Shown: piece by piece, positions 37,230 through 46,260 of the stretch
Layout of the letters: every line of letters starts with the position of its first letter
Position numbering within the stretch: position 1 is the stretch's first letter
From: Solimonas marina
Lineage (GTDB): Bacteria; Pseudomonadota; Gammaproteobacteria; Nevskiales; Nevskiaceae
Length of the DNA: 64,000 bases
Assembly (NCBI RefSeq): GCF_012241385.1
Contig: NZ_JAAVXB010000007.1
Span: 1-64,000 of the forward strand
Direction of reading: 5' to 3'
Notes under the pieces: generated by a model
Seen by the model: the letters and a program-made list of their open reading frames with translations, nothing else
What the model was told of the DNA's origin: nothing
Databases searched by the model: none
Made by a program: the position numbers and the translations under genes

Positions 37230-38528
37230 ATGAAAAAATTCCTCAAAGGCACCCACAAATATTCCTGGGTCTCGCTGCTTGTCTGCTGGATGATCTGGGT
37301 TCTCAACGCCTACGACCGCGAAATCATCCTGCGTCTCGGCCCCACCATTTCCAAACACTTCGAACTATCCGCCGACCAGTGGGGCACGCTGGTGACGTTC
37401 GTCATGCTGGCGCTGGCCGTCCTCGACATTCCCGGCTCGATCTGGAGTGATCGCTATGGCGCCGGCGCCAAGCGCGCCAAGTTCCAGGTCCCGCTGGTCC
37501 TCGGCTACACGGCCATCTCCTTCCTGTCCGGCTTCAAATTCCTGAGCGCCAAGCTCGTCGCGTTCGTCGCGCTGCGCATCGGCGTCAACCTCGGTGCGGG
37601 TTGGGGCGAGCCGGTCGGCGTCAGCAACACCGCCGAATGGTGGCCGGTCGAGCGCCGCGGCTTTGCGCTCGGCGTGCATCACACCGGCTATCCGGTCGGC
37701 GCCCTGCTCAGCGGCGTGATCGCCAGTTTCGTGTTGATGACCTTCGGCGAAGACAACTGGCGTTATGTGTTCTTTGTCGCCTTCATCGTCGCCGTGCCGC
37801 TGATGATCTTCTGGGCACGCTATTCGACCCAGGCCAAGGTCGACACGCTGTACAAGGACATCGCCGCCAAGGGCCTGACCCCGCCGAATGCCAACGAGGG
37901 GCACACCGCCAAGGGGCAGGGTCTGGCGATGTTCAAGAAGACGATCAAGAACCGCAATATCGCGATGACGGCGTCGAACACCCTGCTGACACAGGTCGTG
38001 TACATGGGCGTCAACATCGTGCTGCCCGCCTATCTGTACAACATCTCCGGCTTGTCGCTCGCGGCGTCGGCGGGCATGAGCGTGGTGTTCACGCTGACCG
38101 GCATCCTCGGCCAGCTGCTGTGGCCGACGCTGTCCGACTCCATCGGCCGGCGCACCACGCTGGTGATCTGCGGCATCTGGATGGCGGCAAGTGTCGGTGG
38201 CTTCTACTTCGCCAGCACGATGACGCTGATCATCATCATGCAGCTGCTGTTCGGCCTCGTCGCCAACGCGGTCTGGCCGATCTACTACGCCGCAGCATCC
38301 GACTCGGCGCCGCCGGCGGCAACGTCGACAGCCAACGGCATCATCACCACGGCGATGTTCATCGGCGGCGGCATTTCGCCGGTGCTGATGGGGTGGTTGA
38401 TCTCGCTGGGCGGCGGCTGGAAGAGCCCGGAAGGCTACGTCTACACGTTCTTCACGATGGCCGGCTGCGCGCTGCTGGGTGTCGCGTGTCAGCTCTTCAC
38501 GCGCCATAGTGCGCGCACCACGGTCTGA
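37230..38528 (+). CDS. MFS transporter, sugar-acid type
   Basis: A 432-residue inner-membrane carrier with 12 predicted helices and a long central loop (about residues 200-235). The NAYDREIILRLGPTI segment in helix 1 and the SDRYGAGAKRAKF loop after helix 2 fit the anion:cation symporter group that includes glucarate, galactonate and hexuronate carriers. The cluster context suggests uptake of a sugar acid such as 2-deoxyribonate. Confidence 0.87.
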   Translation: MKKFLKGTHKYSWVSLLVCWMIWVLNAYDREIILRLGPTISKHFELSADQWGTLVTFVMLALAVLDIPGSIWSDRYGAGAKRAKFQVPLVLGYTAISFLSGFKFLSAKLVAFVALRIGVNLGAGWGEPVGVSNTAEWWPVERRGFALGVHHTGYPVGALLSGVIASFVLMTFGEDNWRYVFFVAFIVAVPLMIFWARYSTQAKVDTLYKDIAAKGLTPPNANEGHTAKGQGLAMFKKTIKNRNIAMTASNTLLTQVVYMGVNIVLPAYLYNISGLSLAASAGMSVVFTLTGILGQLLWPTLSDSIGRRTTLVICGIWMAASVGGFYFASTMTLIIIMQLLFGLVANAVWPIYYAAASDSAPPAATSTANGIITTAMFIGGGISPVLMGWLISLGGGWKSPEGYVYTFFTMAGCALLGVACQLFTRHSARTTV

Positions 38529-38549
38529 GCGCCGGAGCACCGTAGCCGC

Positions 38550-39701
38550 ATGAAGACCATCGTGATCGCGCCGGATTCCTTCAAGGAAAGCCTGTCTGCG
38601 CGAGGCGTCGCAGAGGCCATCCGCGACGGTCTCGCGCAGGTCTGGCCGGACGCCGAGTACCGACTGCGGCCGATGGCCGATGGCGGCGAAGGGACGGTGG
38701 CGGTCGTGCTCGACGCCGGCATCGGCGCGCAGCCACGGACCGCGCGGGTCCACGGACCGCTCGGTGGCGATGTCGACGCACAATGGGCCTGGCTGCCCCA
38801 GGCCCGGCTCGCGATTCTGGACATGGCGGCAGCCAGCGGCTTGATGCTGGTCGACGCCGACCGTCGCGACGCCGGTCTGGCCTGCAGCCACGGCACCGGC
38901 GAGCTGATGCGCGCCGCCCTCGACGCCGGCGCGCAACGCATCATCATCGGCATCGGCGGATCGGCGACCAACGACGGCGGTGCCGGCCTGCTGCGGGCGC
39001 TCGGCGTGCAACTGCGCGACGCCGCCGCGCGGCCCTTGCCGCCCGGCGGGCGCGCACTGCAAGCGCTTGCCAGCATCGATCTGACACAACTCGATCCGCG
39101 CCTGGCGCACGTCCACGTCGAGGTCGCCGCGGACGTGCGCAACCCCTTGTGCGGACCGGATGGCGCGTCGCACATCTTTGGCCCGCAGAAAGGCGCGGAT
39201 GCGGCGCAAGTGCAACAGCTCGACGCAGCGCTCTGGCACTTTGCGGACCTGTGCGCGCAGACGCTGGGCCGCGACGAGCGCGACAGCATCGGCGCCGGGG
39301 CGGCCGGCGGCGTCGGCTTTGCGCTCAAGGCCTTCTTCGGCGCGACGTTCAGACCCGGCGTCGATGTCGTCGCCGAACTGGTCGGCCTCGACGACGCCTT
39401 GCGCGACGCCGATCTGGTCATCACCGGCGAGGGACGTGTCGACCGCCAGACCTTGAACGGCAAGACGCCGTTCGGCGTCGCCCGACATGCCGCACGACAT
39501 CACGCTCCGGTGTTGGTATTGGCTGGCTCACTCGGCGACGGCTACGAGGCACTTTACGAGCACGGCATCAGCGCCGCTTTCAGCCTGGTGCCACGGCCGA
39601 TGCCCCTGTCCGACGCACTCAGCGGCGCCGCACCGCTGTTGCGCGAGCGCGCACGGGATATCGCAAGACTGTGGCAGGCCGCGGCGTCGGCCCCTTCATA
39701 G
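38550..39701 (+). CDS. Glycerate kinase, GarK/GlxK family
   Basis: A 383-residue class II glycerate kinase, which makes 2-phosphoglycerate from glycerate and ATP. Recognisable blocks are IAPDSFKESLSA at the N-terminus, MADGGEGT, GIGGSATNDGGAG and ITGEGRVDRQTLNGKTPFGVA near the C-terminus. It stands directly before pyruvate kinase, so 2-phosphoglycerate passes through enolase (not in the window) to PEP and pyruvate. Confidence 0.94.
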   Translation: MKTIVIAPDSFKESLSARGVAEAIRDGLAQVWPDAEYRLRPMADGGEGTVAVVLDAGIGAQPRTARVHGPLGGDVDAQWAWLPQARLAILDMAAASGLMLVDADRRDAGLACSHGTGELMRAALDAGAQRIIIGIGGSATNDGGAGLLRALGVQLRDAAARPLPPGGRALQALASIDLTQLDPRLAHVHVEVAADVRNPLCGPDGASHIFGPQKGADAAQVQQLDAALWHFADLCAQTLGRDERDSIGAGAAGGVGFALKAFFGATFRPGVDVVAELVGLDDALRDADLVITGEGRVDRQTLNGKTPFGVARHAARHHAPVLVLAGSLGDGYEALYEHGISAAFSLVPRPMPLSDALSGAAPLLRERARDIARLWQAAASAPS

Positions 39702-39818
39702 CGATATCCGGCGGGCCGTCAGCCCCCGCGACTCTGTCACCACCCGAAATCTCTGCATGCGCGATCCGTTCGCGCAGGGATCGTCTCAAGCTTTTTTCGC
39801 CCATTTTGAAAACGACTC

Positions 39819-41255
39819 ATGCGTGCCACCAAGATCATCGCAACCCTCGGACCCGCTACCGATGACGACGACAAACTCCGCGCCCTGATTGCCGCGGGCG
39901 TCGACGTCGTCCGGCTCAACTTCTCGCACGGCGCCGCTGAGCAGCACCGACAGCGCGCCGAACGCGTGCGACGCATCGCCCACACTCTGGAGCGCGACGT
40001 CGCCATCCTCTGCGACCTGCAGGGTCCGAAAATTCGCATCGAAAGCTTCGTCGACGGACCGATCGAACTGGATGTCGGACAGCGCTTCGTCATCGATACG
40101 CAGCATCCGACCGACCTAGGCACGCGCGAGATCGTCGGCTGCAGCTATGCGCCGCTCCCGATCGATGTCGTGGCGGGCGACGTCCTGCTGCTCGACGACG
40201 GCGCCATCATCATCGAGGTCGAGGAGGTCCGCGGCACCGCGGTCATCACGCACGTCGTCTCCGGCGGCACGCTGTCGGCACGCAAGGGACTGAACAAGCT
40301 CGGCGGCGGCCTGTCGGCCGCGGCGCTGACCGACAAGGACCGCGAGGACCTGCGGCACGCGGTCGCGCTCGACGCCGACTTCATCGCCATCTCGTTTCCG
40401 CGAACGGCCGACGACATGCTGGAAGCACGCCAGCTGCTGACCGAAGCCGGCGGCACGGCGCAGCTGGTCGCCAAGATCGAGCGCGCCGAAGCCCTCGATG
40501 CGCTCGACAGCATCGTCTCCGCGAGCGATCTGGTCATGGTGGCGCGCGGCGACCTTGCCGTCGAAATCGGCGACGCCGCCCTGCCCGGCTGGCAGAAACG
40601 CATCATCGAAACCGCGCGCAGTCTCGACCGTGGCGTCATCACGGCGACGCAGATGATGGAATCGATGATTCATCAGCGCAGCCCGACGCGCGCCGAAGTG
40701 CTCGACGTGGCCAACGCCGTCATGGACGGCACCGATGCCGTGATGCTGTCGGCCGAAACGGCGGTCGGCAAAGACCCCGCCCATGTCGTCGACGTGATGT
40801 CGCGCATCTGCGCCGGCGCCGAACAAAGCCTGCCGGCCTCGTCGGCTCGACGCCGCGCACTGAACCGCTTCGATCGCACCGACACCACCATCGCGATGGC
40901 GACCGCATGGACGGCGACGCACATGGAAGCCGAGGCGATCGTCGCACTGACCGAATCGGGCGCCACCGCAGCGACCCTGTCGCGCGCCGGCACCGAGGTT
41001 CCGATCTATGCGCTGACGCCCTACGAGAGCACGCGCCGACGCATGAAACTGTGCCGTGGCGTCGTGGCGCTGGCCTTCACGCCACACGATCCCGGCAACC
41101 CCAATCTGGCGCCGCACCGCGAGGCGATCGAACTGCTGCAGTCGCGCGGCTACCTGCAGCCGGGCAATCGCGTGCTCGTCACGTCCGGACGCTTCGCCGG
41201 CGCCGGCGGCACCAACACGATGAAGATCGCCACCGTCGGCGAAGAGCGTTCCTGA
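39819..41255 (+). CDS. pyk: Pyruvate kinase
   Basis: A 478-residue pyruvate kinase transferring phosphate from PEP to ADP. The A, B and C domains are present: TKIIATLGPAT at the start, RLNFSHG with the substrate Arg, CDLQGPKIRIE, VAKIERAEALDALD (catalytic Lys/Glu) and ATQMMESMIHQRSPTRAEV. The C-terminal allosteric domain is complete. It is the last metabolic gene in the run before the porin, 117 bases after glycerate kinase. Confidence 0.96.
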   Translation: MRATKIIATLGPATDDDDKLRALIAAGVDVVRLNFSHGAAEQHRQRAERVRRIAHTLERDVAILCDLQGPKIRIESFVDGPIELDVGQRFVIDTQHPTDLGTREIVGCSYAPLPIDVVAGDVLLLDDGAIIIEVEEVRGTAVITHVVSGGTLSARKGLNKLGGGLSAAALTDKDREDLRHAVALDADFIAISFPRTADDMLEARQLLTEAGGTAQLVAKIERAEALDALDSIVSASDLVMVARGDLAVEIGDAALPGWQKRIIETARSLDRGVITATQMMESMIHQRSPTRAEVLDVANAVMDGTDAVMLSAETAVGKDPAHVVDVMSRICAGAEQSLPASSARRRALNRFDRTDTTIAMATAWTATHMEAEAIVALTESGATAATLSRAGTEVPIYALTPYESTRRRMKLCRGVVALAFTPHDPGNPNLAPHREAIELLQSRGYLQPGNRVLVTSGRFAGAGGTNTMKIATVGEERS

Positions 41256-41338
41256 GGCGCTGGCACGACTGCCCGCGCCGCATCGGCGAGTCGGCAGCTT
41301 GCGCACTCGCCCCCGATACCAACACACCGAGGAGAATC

Positions 41339-42619
41339 ATGATGGTCAAATTTCACCGGCTGCTCTGCGCCGGCACCCTGTGCATCGGCATGACGGCCAG
41401 CCTGAGCGCGCTGGCGGCGGACGACAATTCACACTTGACAGGCGACTGGAACGGCACGCGTCGCGCGCTGAGCGATGCGGGCGTCGATCTTTCGCTCGGC
41501 TACCTCAGTGAGTCGGCGACCAACATCAGCGGCGGCGATCACAATGAGGGCGCGTACGCCGACGAGTTCGAACTGGGGCTCGGCCTGGATCTGGACAAGC
41601 TGCTGTCGTGGTCCGGCGCCAGCGTTCGCGTGCTGGTGACCGATCGCAATGGCAACAACCTCAACGACAAGGCCGATCTCGGCGCGTTGATGCAGTTCCA
41701 GGAAATCTACGGACGCGGCAGCGTCACGCGCTGGACGATGCTCTATCTCGAACAGAAGCTGCTCGACGACAAGCTCGACATCAAGCTCGGCCGCCTGCCG
41801 ATGAACATCGACATCGCCAACTACGGCTGCGATTTCATCAACCTCAGCTTCTGCGGCGGCCTGCCCGGCTATCTGGTGTCGACCTGGTACAACTACCCGG
41901 TCAGCCAGTGGGGCGGCCGCATCCGCTACGACTTCGATTCCGGCTGGTACGCGATGGTCAGCGCAACGCAGGTCAATCCGCGCTACCTCGAAAACGGCCA
42001 ATCGATGAACGTCGGCAGCCCGTCCGGCACCATCGGCGGCCTCTACGTCGCCGAGTTCGGCAGTTCGATGCGGCTCGGGGCGTCGAACCTTCCGGGCAGC
42101 TTCTTCGTCGGCCTGTGGCGCGACACGGCCGACAGCAGCGACCAGTTGCTCGACGTCAACGGCGAGCCGCAAGCCCTGACCGGCGAACCGGCCAAGCAGC
42201 ACGATGGCAACAGCGGCCTGTACTTCAACATCCAGCAGCAGATCACTTCGGTTGACGGCTCACCGAAGCGCGGCATGTCACTGTTCGTGAACTTCGTGCA
42301 GGCTGACTCGGCCACGTCGTACGTCGATCAGCTGCTGTCGATCGGCATGCGCTATGCGGGTCCGTTCGCAGCGAGGCCGGACGATGCGCTCGGGTTCGTC
42401 GTTGGTCGCACGCGCGTCAGCAGCAGCGCGGCGGCCGCACAGCACATTGCTGGCGGCGAGGCGCCGGGCTCGGAATACCCATCGGAGCTGTATTACCGCG
42501 CCAAGGTGCTGCCATGGCTGAATCTGGAACCGAGCCTGCAGTACATCTACAAGCCGGGCGGCGTGTCGAGCAATGACAACCTGCTGATCGGCACGCTGCG
42601 CGTCGCTGTCGATTTCTGA
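41339..42619 (+). CDS. OprB-family carbohydrate-selective porin
   Basis: A 426-residue outer-membrane barrel with a signal peptide (about 1-26, ending SALA) and GAGGAG before the ATG at 41339. Typical OprB features are the start HLTGDWNGTRRALSDAGVDL, a repeated amphipathic strand pattern, and the aromatic C-terminal end RVAVDF. It probably provides outer-membrane entry for the substrate of the upstream catabolic genes. Confidence 0.88.
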   Translation: MMVKFHRLLCAGTLCIGMTASLSALAADDNSHLTGDWNGTRRALSDAGVDLSLGYLSESATNISGGDHNEGAYADEFELGLGLDLDKLLSWSGASVRVLVTDRNGNNLNDKADLGALMQFQEIYGRGSVTRWTMLYLEQKLLDDKLDIKLGRLPMNIDIANYGCDFINLSFCGGLPGYLVSTWYNYPVSQWGGRIRYDFDSGWYAMVSATQVNPRYLENGQSMNVGSPSGTIGGLYVAEFGSSMRLGASNLPGSFFVGLWRDTADSSDQLLDVNGEPQALTGEPAKQHDGNSGLYFNIQQQITSVDGSPKRGMSLFVNFVQADSATSYVDQLLSIGMRYAGPFAARPDDALGFVVGRTRVSSSAAAAQHIAGGEAPGSEYPSELYYRAKVLPWLNLEPSLQYIYKPGGVSSNDNLLIGTLRVAVDF

Positions 42620-42648
42620 GTCGACGCCGCCAGGCGATGATTCGACTC

Positions 42649-42685
42649 GAACGCTCATCCCCGCGCTGTGCGGGGATGAGCGTTC
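42649..42685. terminator. Bidirectional hairpin between porin and poxB
   Basis: GAACGCTCATCCCCGC pairs perfectly over 16 bp with GCGGGGATGAGCGTTC around GCTGT. It lies between two convergent genes. No U-tract is present. Confidence 0.6.
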
Positions 42686-42699
42686 AGCGCACGACGGGG

Positions 42700-44415
42700 T
42701 CAGCGCACGAAGTTGTCGCGCAACAGCGAGACCACTTCCTCGACGCGGCCGTCGAACACCGCCTTGACACCGAACATCGCCGTCGATGCAACCTGCCCCG
42801 CCGTCACATGCGGCGGCATCACCAGTTCGACGCGATTGACCGCGACATCGAGCAGCGCCGGGCCATCGGCCTCAAGCCAGGCGCGCATCGCGCCTTCGAG
42901 TTCGTCGGCGCGGCTCACGCGCCAACCGCGCAGACCGCAGGCATCAGCAAGGCGCGCGAAGTCCGGGTTCTTGAGCTCGGTGAACGAATCGAGCAGCCCT
43001 TCGACGCGCTGCTCCATTTCGACGAAGCCGAGCGACCCGTTATTGAAGATCAGCAACTTCACCGGCAACTGTTCCTGCACCAGCGTCAACAGATCGCCCA
43101 TCAACATCGTCATGCCGCCGTCGCCACACAAGGCGATGACCTGACGATCCGGATACGCCGCCGCCATGCCCATCGCCTGCGGGTAGGCATTGGCCATCGT
43201 GCCGTGCAGCAGGCTGGTCAGGAAGCGTCGTTTGCCGTTGGCACTGAGGTGACGCAGCAGCCAGACCATCGGTGAACCACCATCGGCGGTGAACATCGCG
43301 TCCGGCGCCGCCAGGCGATCGAGCATCTGCGCCACCGTCTGCGGATGAATCAAGGCCGCATCCTTGCTGACTGCAGAGGCCGCATAGCCTTCGCCGTCGC
43401 GCTTCCATTGCTCGAGCGCTGTCTGCAGATGCGACTCGTCCTGCTTGGGCTGCAAACGCGGCAGCAGCGCGCGAATCGTATCGCCGACATCGCCGACCAA
43501 GCCCATGCGAATCGGCGCACGACGGCCGAGGTGCGCCGGCTCACGGTCGATCTGAACGACGCGCTTGCCTTCCGGGTAGTACTGCGTCCACGCGAAATCG
43601 GTACCCAGGCAGAGCATGATCTCGGCGCGCTCGATCGCCTCGGCGCCGGCCTTGTTGCCGAGAATGCCGGTCATGCCGACGTTGAACGGATTATTCGGCT
43701 CGATGAATTCCTTAGCGCGACTGGTATGCACGACCGGCGCCTTCAGTGCGCCGGCCAACGCGACGACTGCCTCGCCCGCCGCTGCGGCGCCACTGCCGGC
43801 ATAGATCGTGACGGTCTCGGCGGCATCGAGCAGTTGCGCCAACGCGTCCAACTCCGCGTCGGCGGGACGCAGCACCGAGGCCGGACGGTGCACTGCCCAC
43901 GGCAGCGCGTCGTCGGTCTTCTCGGTGAACATATCGCCGTTGACGATGACCACGGCGACGCCGCCACGGGTGAGCGCCGCCTGTGCCGCCAGCGCAGTGA
44001 TGCGCCGCGCCTGATCCGGATGCGAGATGTATTCGCAGAACACGCTGCACTGCTCGTAGATGCGGCGCTGGTCGACTTCCTGCGGGAAGTTCAGACCGAC
44101 CTCGGTGCGCGCCACGTCGGATGCGATCAGCACCACCGGCGCGCCGTTGCGATGCGATTCGAAGATGCCGTTGACGAAGTGCAGACTGCCGGGACCACAG
44201 GTGCCGGCGCAGACGGCCAGTTCGCCGCGCATGTAGGCCTCGCCACCGGCGGCCAGCGCGCCGGCCTCTTCGTGGCGGACGTGCACCCAGCGCAGCTCGG
44301 ATTGGCGTACGGCGTCGGTGAAATGATTGATCGTGTCGCCGACGATGCCCCAACAGCGACGGGCGCCCGCCTGAACCAGGGTATCGACGACGACTTCAGC
44401 AACGTTCTTGGACAT
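42700..44415 (-). CDS. poxB: Pyruvate dehydrogenase (quinone), ThDP-dependent
   Basis: Peripheral membrane flavoenzyme that decarboxylates pyruvate to acetate and CO2 and passes electrons to ubiquinone. It has 571 residues from the ATG at 44415 (MSKNVAEVVVDTLVQAG), near the E. coli length of 572. The catalytic E50 in RHEEAGA, the ThDP-binding GDGGMTMLMGDL to FNNGSLGFVEMEQ motif and the middle FAD domain are present. The longer upstream frame has no family similarity. Convergent with the catabolic run, it can consume its pyruvate, but is separately transcribed. Confidence 0.94.
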   Translation of the reverse strand: MSKNVAEVVVDTLVQAGARRCWGIVGDTINHFTDAVRQSELRWVHVRHEEAGALAAGGEAYMRGELAVCAGTCGPGSLHFVNGIFESHRNGAPVVLIASDVARTEVGLNFPQEVDQRRIYEQCSVFCEYISHPDQARRITALAAQAALTRGGVAVVIVNGDMFTEKTDDALPWAVHRPASVLRPADAELDALAQLLDAAETVTIYAGSGAAAAGEAVVALAGALKAPVVHTSRAKEFIEPNNPFNVGMTGILGNKAGAEAIERAEIMLCLGTDFAWTQYYPEGKRVVQIDREPAHLGRRAPIRMGLVGDVGDTIRALLPRLQPKQDESHLQTALEQWKRDGEGYAASAVSKDAALIHPQTVAQMLDRLAAPDAMFTADGGSPMVWLLRHLSANGKRRFLTSLLHGTMANAYPQAMGMAAAYPDRQVIALCGDGGMTMLMGDLLTLVQEQLPVKLLIFNNGSLGFVEMEQRVEGLLDSFTELKNPDFARLADACGLRGWRVSRADELEGAMRAWLEADGPALLDVAVNRVELVMPPHVTAGQVASTAMFGVKAVFDGRVEEVVSLLRDNFVR

Positions 44416-44670
44416 GGGGATCTCGGTCGGGGCAGCAAAACGAGACGCCACGTCGCGAACGCCCGCCTGCGCCGACGGCCGATCCCGAGTATGACGTCTC
44501 AGGAAAGGCTCACAGCTCAACGCTTCAGCGCTGAACGCAACCGGAATGCGCGGCGATGCGTCGAGGATGTGGTCCGACGTTCGGGGATCGAGCGCGCGTC
44601 GAGCGCCGCAACGCCGCCGCGTTCCACCAATGTTGTGCCACTGACGTACAAGCCGCACGGCGGGGCACCA
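44416..44670. other. Upstream region of poxB without genes
   Basis: No open frame with family character is seen on either strand, and no clear sigma-70 promoter was found. It presumably holds the poxB promoter. Together with the terminator, att remnant and arm site that follow, the gene-free stretch reaches about 44940. Confidence 0.5.
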
Positions 44671-44703
44671 ATACAAAAGCCCCGTGGAGCGGGGCTTTTG
44701 TAT
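44671..44703 (-). terminator. Displaced terminator of tRNA-Thr
   Basis: ATACAAAAGCCCC and GGGGCTTTTGTAT form a 13-bp stem around GTGGAGC. It stands 10 bases beyond a fragment of the tRNA-Thr 3' end (44714-44730) in the same orientation as tRNA-Thr, so it is best read as the original tRNA terminator, now separated from the gene by the integrated element. Confidence 0.7.
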
Positions 44704-44713
44704 TTGAAGCGGT

Positions 44714-44730
44714 TGGTGCGGGAACAGGAA
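44714..44730 (-). repeat. Left attachment site: decayed tRNA-Thr 3' end
   Basis: TGGTGCGGGAACAGGAA here matches TGGTGCCGGGAACAGGAA at 51361-51378 in all positions except one deleted C. On the minus strand it reads TTCCTGTTCCCGCACCA, that is, the T stem and acceptor end with CCA of tRNA-Thr. Confidence 0.75.
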
Positions 44731-44801
44731 CGGAAAAATCGGCTATCCGCATTGATTTCTATATAAATCTCAATCAGTGCTCCGCATAGTTACCGCAAAA
44801 A

Positions 44802-44811
44802 TTACCCACGA
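44802..44811 (+). promoter_or_regulatory. Putative integrase arm site, left end
   Basis: TTACCCACGA occurs about 75 bases inside the left end and recurs at the right end (51227-51236, with related copies nearby). Short direct repeats at both ends of a tyrosine-recombinase element are typical arm-type binding sites. Confidence 0.45.
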
Positions 44812-44998
44812 CGCGAAATTCCACGCCGACATTCATGCGACCTCAGACGCAAGCACGCTTGAGACGGCAAGCATTCTTCACCGATCTAGCCGATGAACGG
44901 TCAGATGGCACACGCCAGAGACGAGAGGTTTGCGCTGGCCATCAACTACAGTCTCGGGCGCGCTTCGCCGAGCCATCGACGCACCGAGGACATATCCG

Positions 44999-45148
44999 AT
45001 GCAGAAAAAGCAGATCCCGCCGCCTGAAAAAATGCTCGCCGCTGGCCGAGCCCGCTGCCTGACGCTGCAGCTTCGCGAGTCGGCGGAGGCCAAGAAGGAA
45101 CCCGTGCTTAAGCAGTCGAAGGACGACCCGGCGTCGACGGGAAAGTAG
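44999..45148 (+). CDS. Possible small basic protein in element (uncertain)
   Basis: A 49-residue plus-strand frame starting MQKKQIPPPEKMLAAGRARC, preceded by GAGGA about 8 bases before the ATG. It is Lys/Pro/Glu-rich and overlaps, antisense, the open 3' part of the ParB-like remnant. No family is recognised. It could be a real small element gene, or chance coding. Confidence 0.25.
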   Translation: MQKKQIPPPEKMLAAGRARCLTLQLRESAEAKKEPVLKQSKDDPASTGK

Positions 45149-45169
45149 CGCTTGCGGTTCGTCGCCGTT

Positions 45170-45436
45170 CGCCGGCCCAAGGGCTTTGGCCCGGGCGATA
45201 TGGCGGTTGATGTCGCGCTTCGATTCGCTAGTGAGCATGGAGGTTTCGGCGGCGAAGGCTTCCTTCTGTTGCGGACATTTCCGCTGCCCTCTTGAATCTC
45301 GCGTGACCTGGGCGGGACAACTTATCCCACCCAGCTTCGCCTTTACCGTCACGTCGACCACCTTCTCCGGATGCAGCGCCTCCCAGATTTCCTTGCGGCG
45401 GTGGATGGCGGCGGCAGTCAGCTCCGCATTCGATAG
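45170..45436 (-). pseudogene. ParB-like protein remnant lacking its N-terminus
   Basis: On the minus strand the frame reads ELTAAAIHRRKEIWEALHPE and continues to AAETSMLTSESKRDINRHIA-RAKALG. The RRKEIWEALHPE and later INRHIARAKALG blocks resemble the ParB-like proteins found in phages and integrative elements, where they follow the nuclease/HTH part. No ATG/GTG start fits, the upstream portion is missing, and the frame then runs on without similarity to 44942. It is interpreted as a decayed gene. Confidence 0.45.
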
Positions 45437-45698
45437 TGATGCTTCACCCAGTCCCGCACGGGATCCACGAGACCTTGACGCCGTGCGTCTGCTGCAGGCT
45501 CTCGACGATCTCCCGGTAGAGGAAGCCGTGCTTGCGGGCTTCGACGGCAACCTCGAACGGGTAGGCGCATGGGCGCCGGGTGTACTGTTTCTTGTAGCGG
45601 CCCGGGTCGGCCGCGGTGCGGCCCTTGGTCGACTTCGGGCGGTGCTCGACTGTGGCGTCGTCGACTTGTGAGCCGGCCTGCGTCAATTCGTCAACCAT
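45418..45698 (-). pseudogene. Small HTH-type element protein, frameshifted near its end
   Basis: From the ATG at 45698 the protein runs MVDELTQAGSQVDD, then RRPCAYPFEVAVEARKHGFL and YREIVESLQQTHGVKVSW, a pattern of short element proteins with a helix-turn-helix-like end. The frame closes early at 45444 (ending IPCGTG). Shifting by one base after VSW gives VRDWVKHHYRMRS and a stop at 45418, the ending I would expect of the family, so a one-base deletion is likely. Its start overlaps the upstream gene's stop. Confidence 0.5.
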
Positions 45699-46047
45699 GA
45701 CGGCCTCGCTCGGCTTCTTCCAGCTCGGCACGTAGGGCGGCTTCGCGGCTCACAAGCTGCTCATCCGACATCGCATCCAGTTCGCAAAGCAGCCGCAGAC
45801 GATCCTCGTAACTGGCCTCCCCGCCGATGCTCAAAGTCTGGGCTGCTAGCCGGGGATGACAGTACGGCGCCGCCGCTTTCGCAGCGTCCATACGCTCCGC
45901 GGTCTCTCGCGAACCATCGCGCATGACCGTCAGCAGGAAATCAAGCGGCGTCAGGCCAGACGCAGTAATCTCAGCCTCGCGCTTCGCCGTTGCCCTGTTC
46001 GGCCGGCCCTTGCGAGAACCGCCGCCGGTCTTGATGCCTTTCGCCAT
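45691..46047 (-). CDS. Phage-like small protein, terminase-small-subunit-like N-terminus
   Basis: A 118-residue protein with GGGGAG 5 bases before the ATG. The N-terminal MAKGIKTGGGSRKGRPNRAT is a basic segment common in phage and element proteins near terminase genes, followed by LTPLDFLLTVMRDGS and AKAAAPYCHPRLAA. The C-terminal half is a Glu-rich helix. A DNA-packaging or DNA-binding role is possible but not shown; no large terminase is present. Confidence 0.6.
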   Translation of the reverse strand: MAKGIKTGGGSRKGRPNRATAKREAEITASGLTPLDFLLTVMRDGSRETAERMDAAKAAAPYCHPRLAAQTLSIGGEASYEDRLRLLCELDAMSDEQLVSREAALRAELEEAERGRHG

Positions 46048-46062
46048 GACACTCCCCTCGCT

Positions 46063-46260
46063 CTATGCGAGTCCGTGCGCACGCCGTTCAGCGGTGAACA
46101 CGACCAGCATGTCGTCGGCGATCCGGGCGAGGCGCGCGGCGCGCTCTTCCAGAGGCGTGGCCTGCGCGATGCTGTCGGCTGCGAGCTGATCCAGTTCCGC
46201 CGACAGAGCTTCACGGCGAGCCGCCAGGGCGGCGATGGTGTCGTTCAGGGTCATGTTCAT
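46063..46260 (-). CDS. Small coiled-coil protein of unknown function
   Basis: A 65-residue protein beginning MNMTLNDTIAALAARREALS, helical throughout with a heptad-like pattern. Its ATG overlaps the stop of the preceding gene (46257-46260, ATGA), which supports translation. No family was recognised. Confidence 0.55.
   Translation of the reverse strand: MNMTLNDTIAALAARREALSAELDQLAADSIAQATPLEERAARLARIADDMLVVFTAERRAHGLA

Noticed and set aside
35224-39503. Two long minus-strand frames opposite BKACE, lactonase, MFS and glycerate kinase
   Set aside because: The plus-strand genes have clear families and ribosome sites; the minus frames have neither.
44878-45180. Minus-strand frame at the left end of the element as a gene
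   Set aside because: It has no family character and overlaps the ParB-like remnant in another frame; no ribosome site was found.
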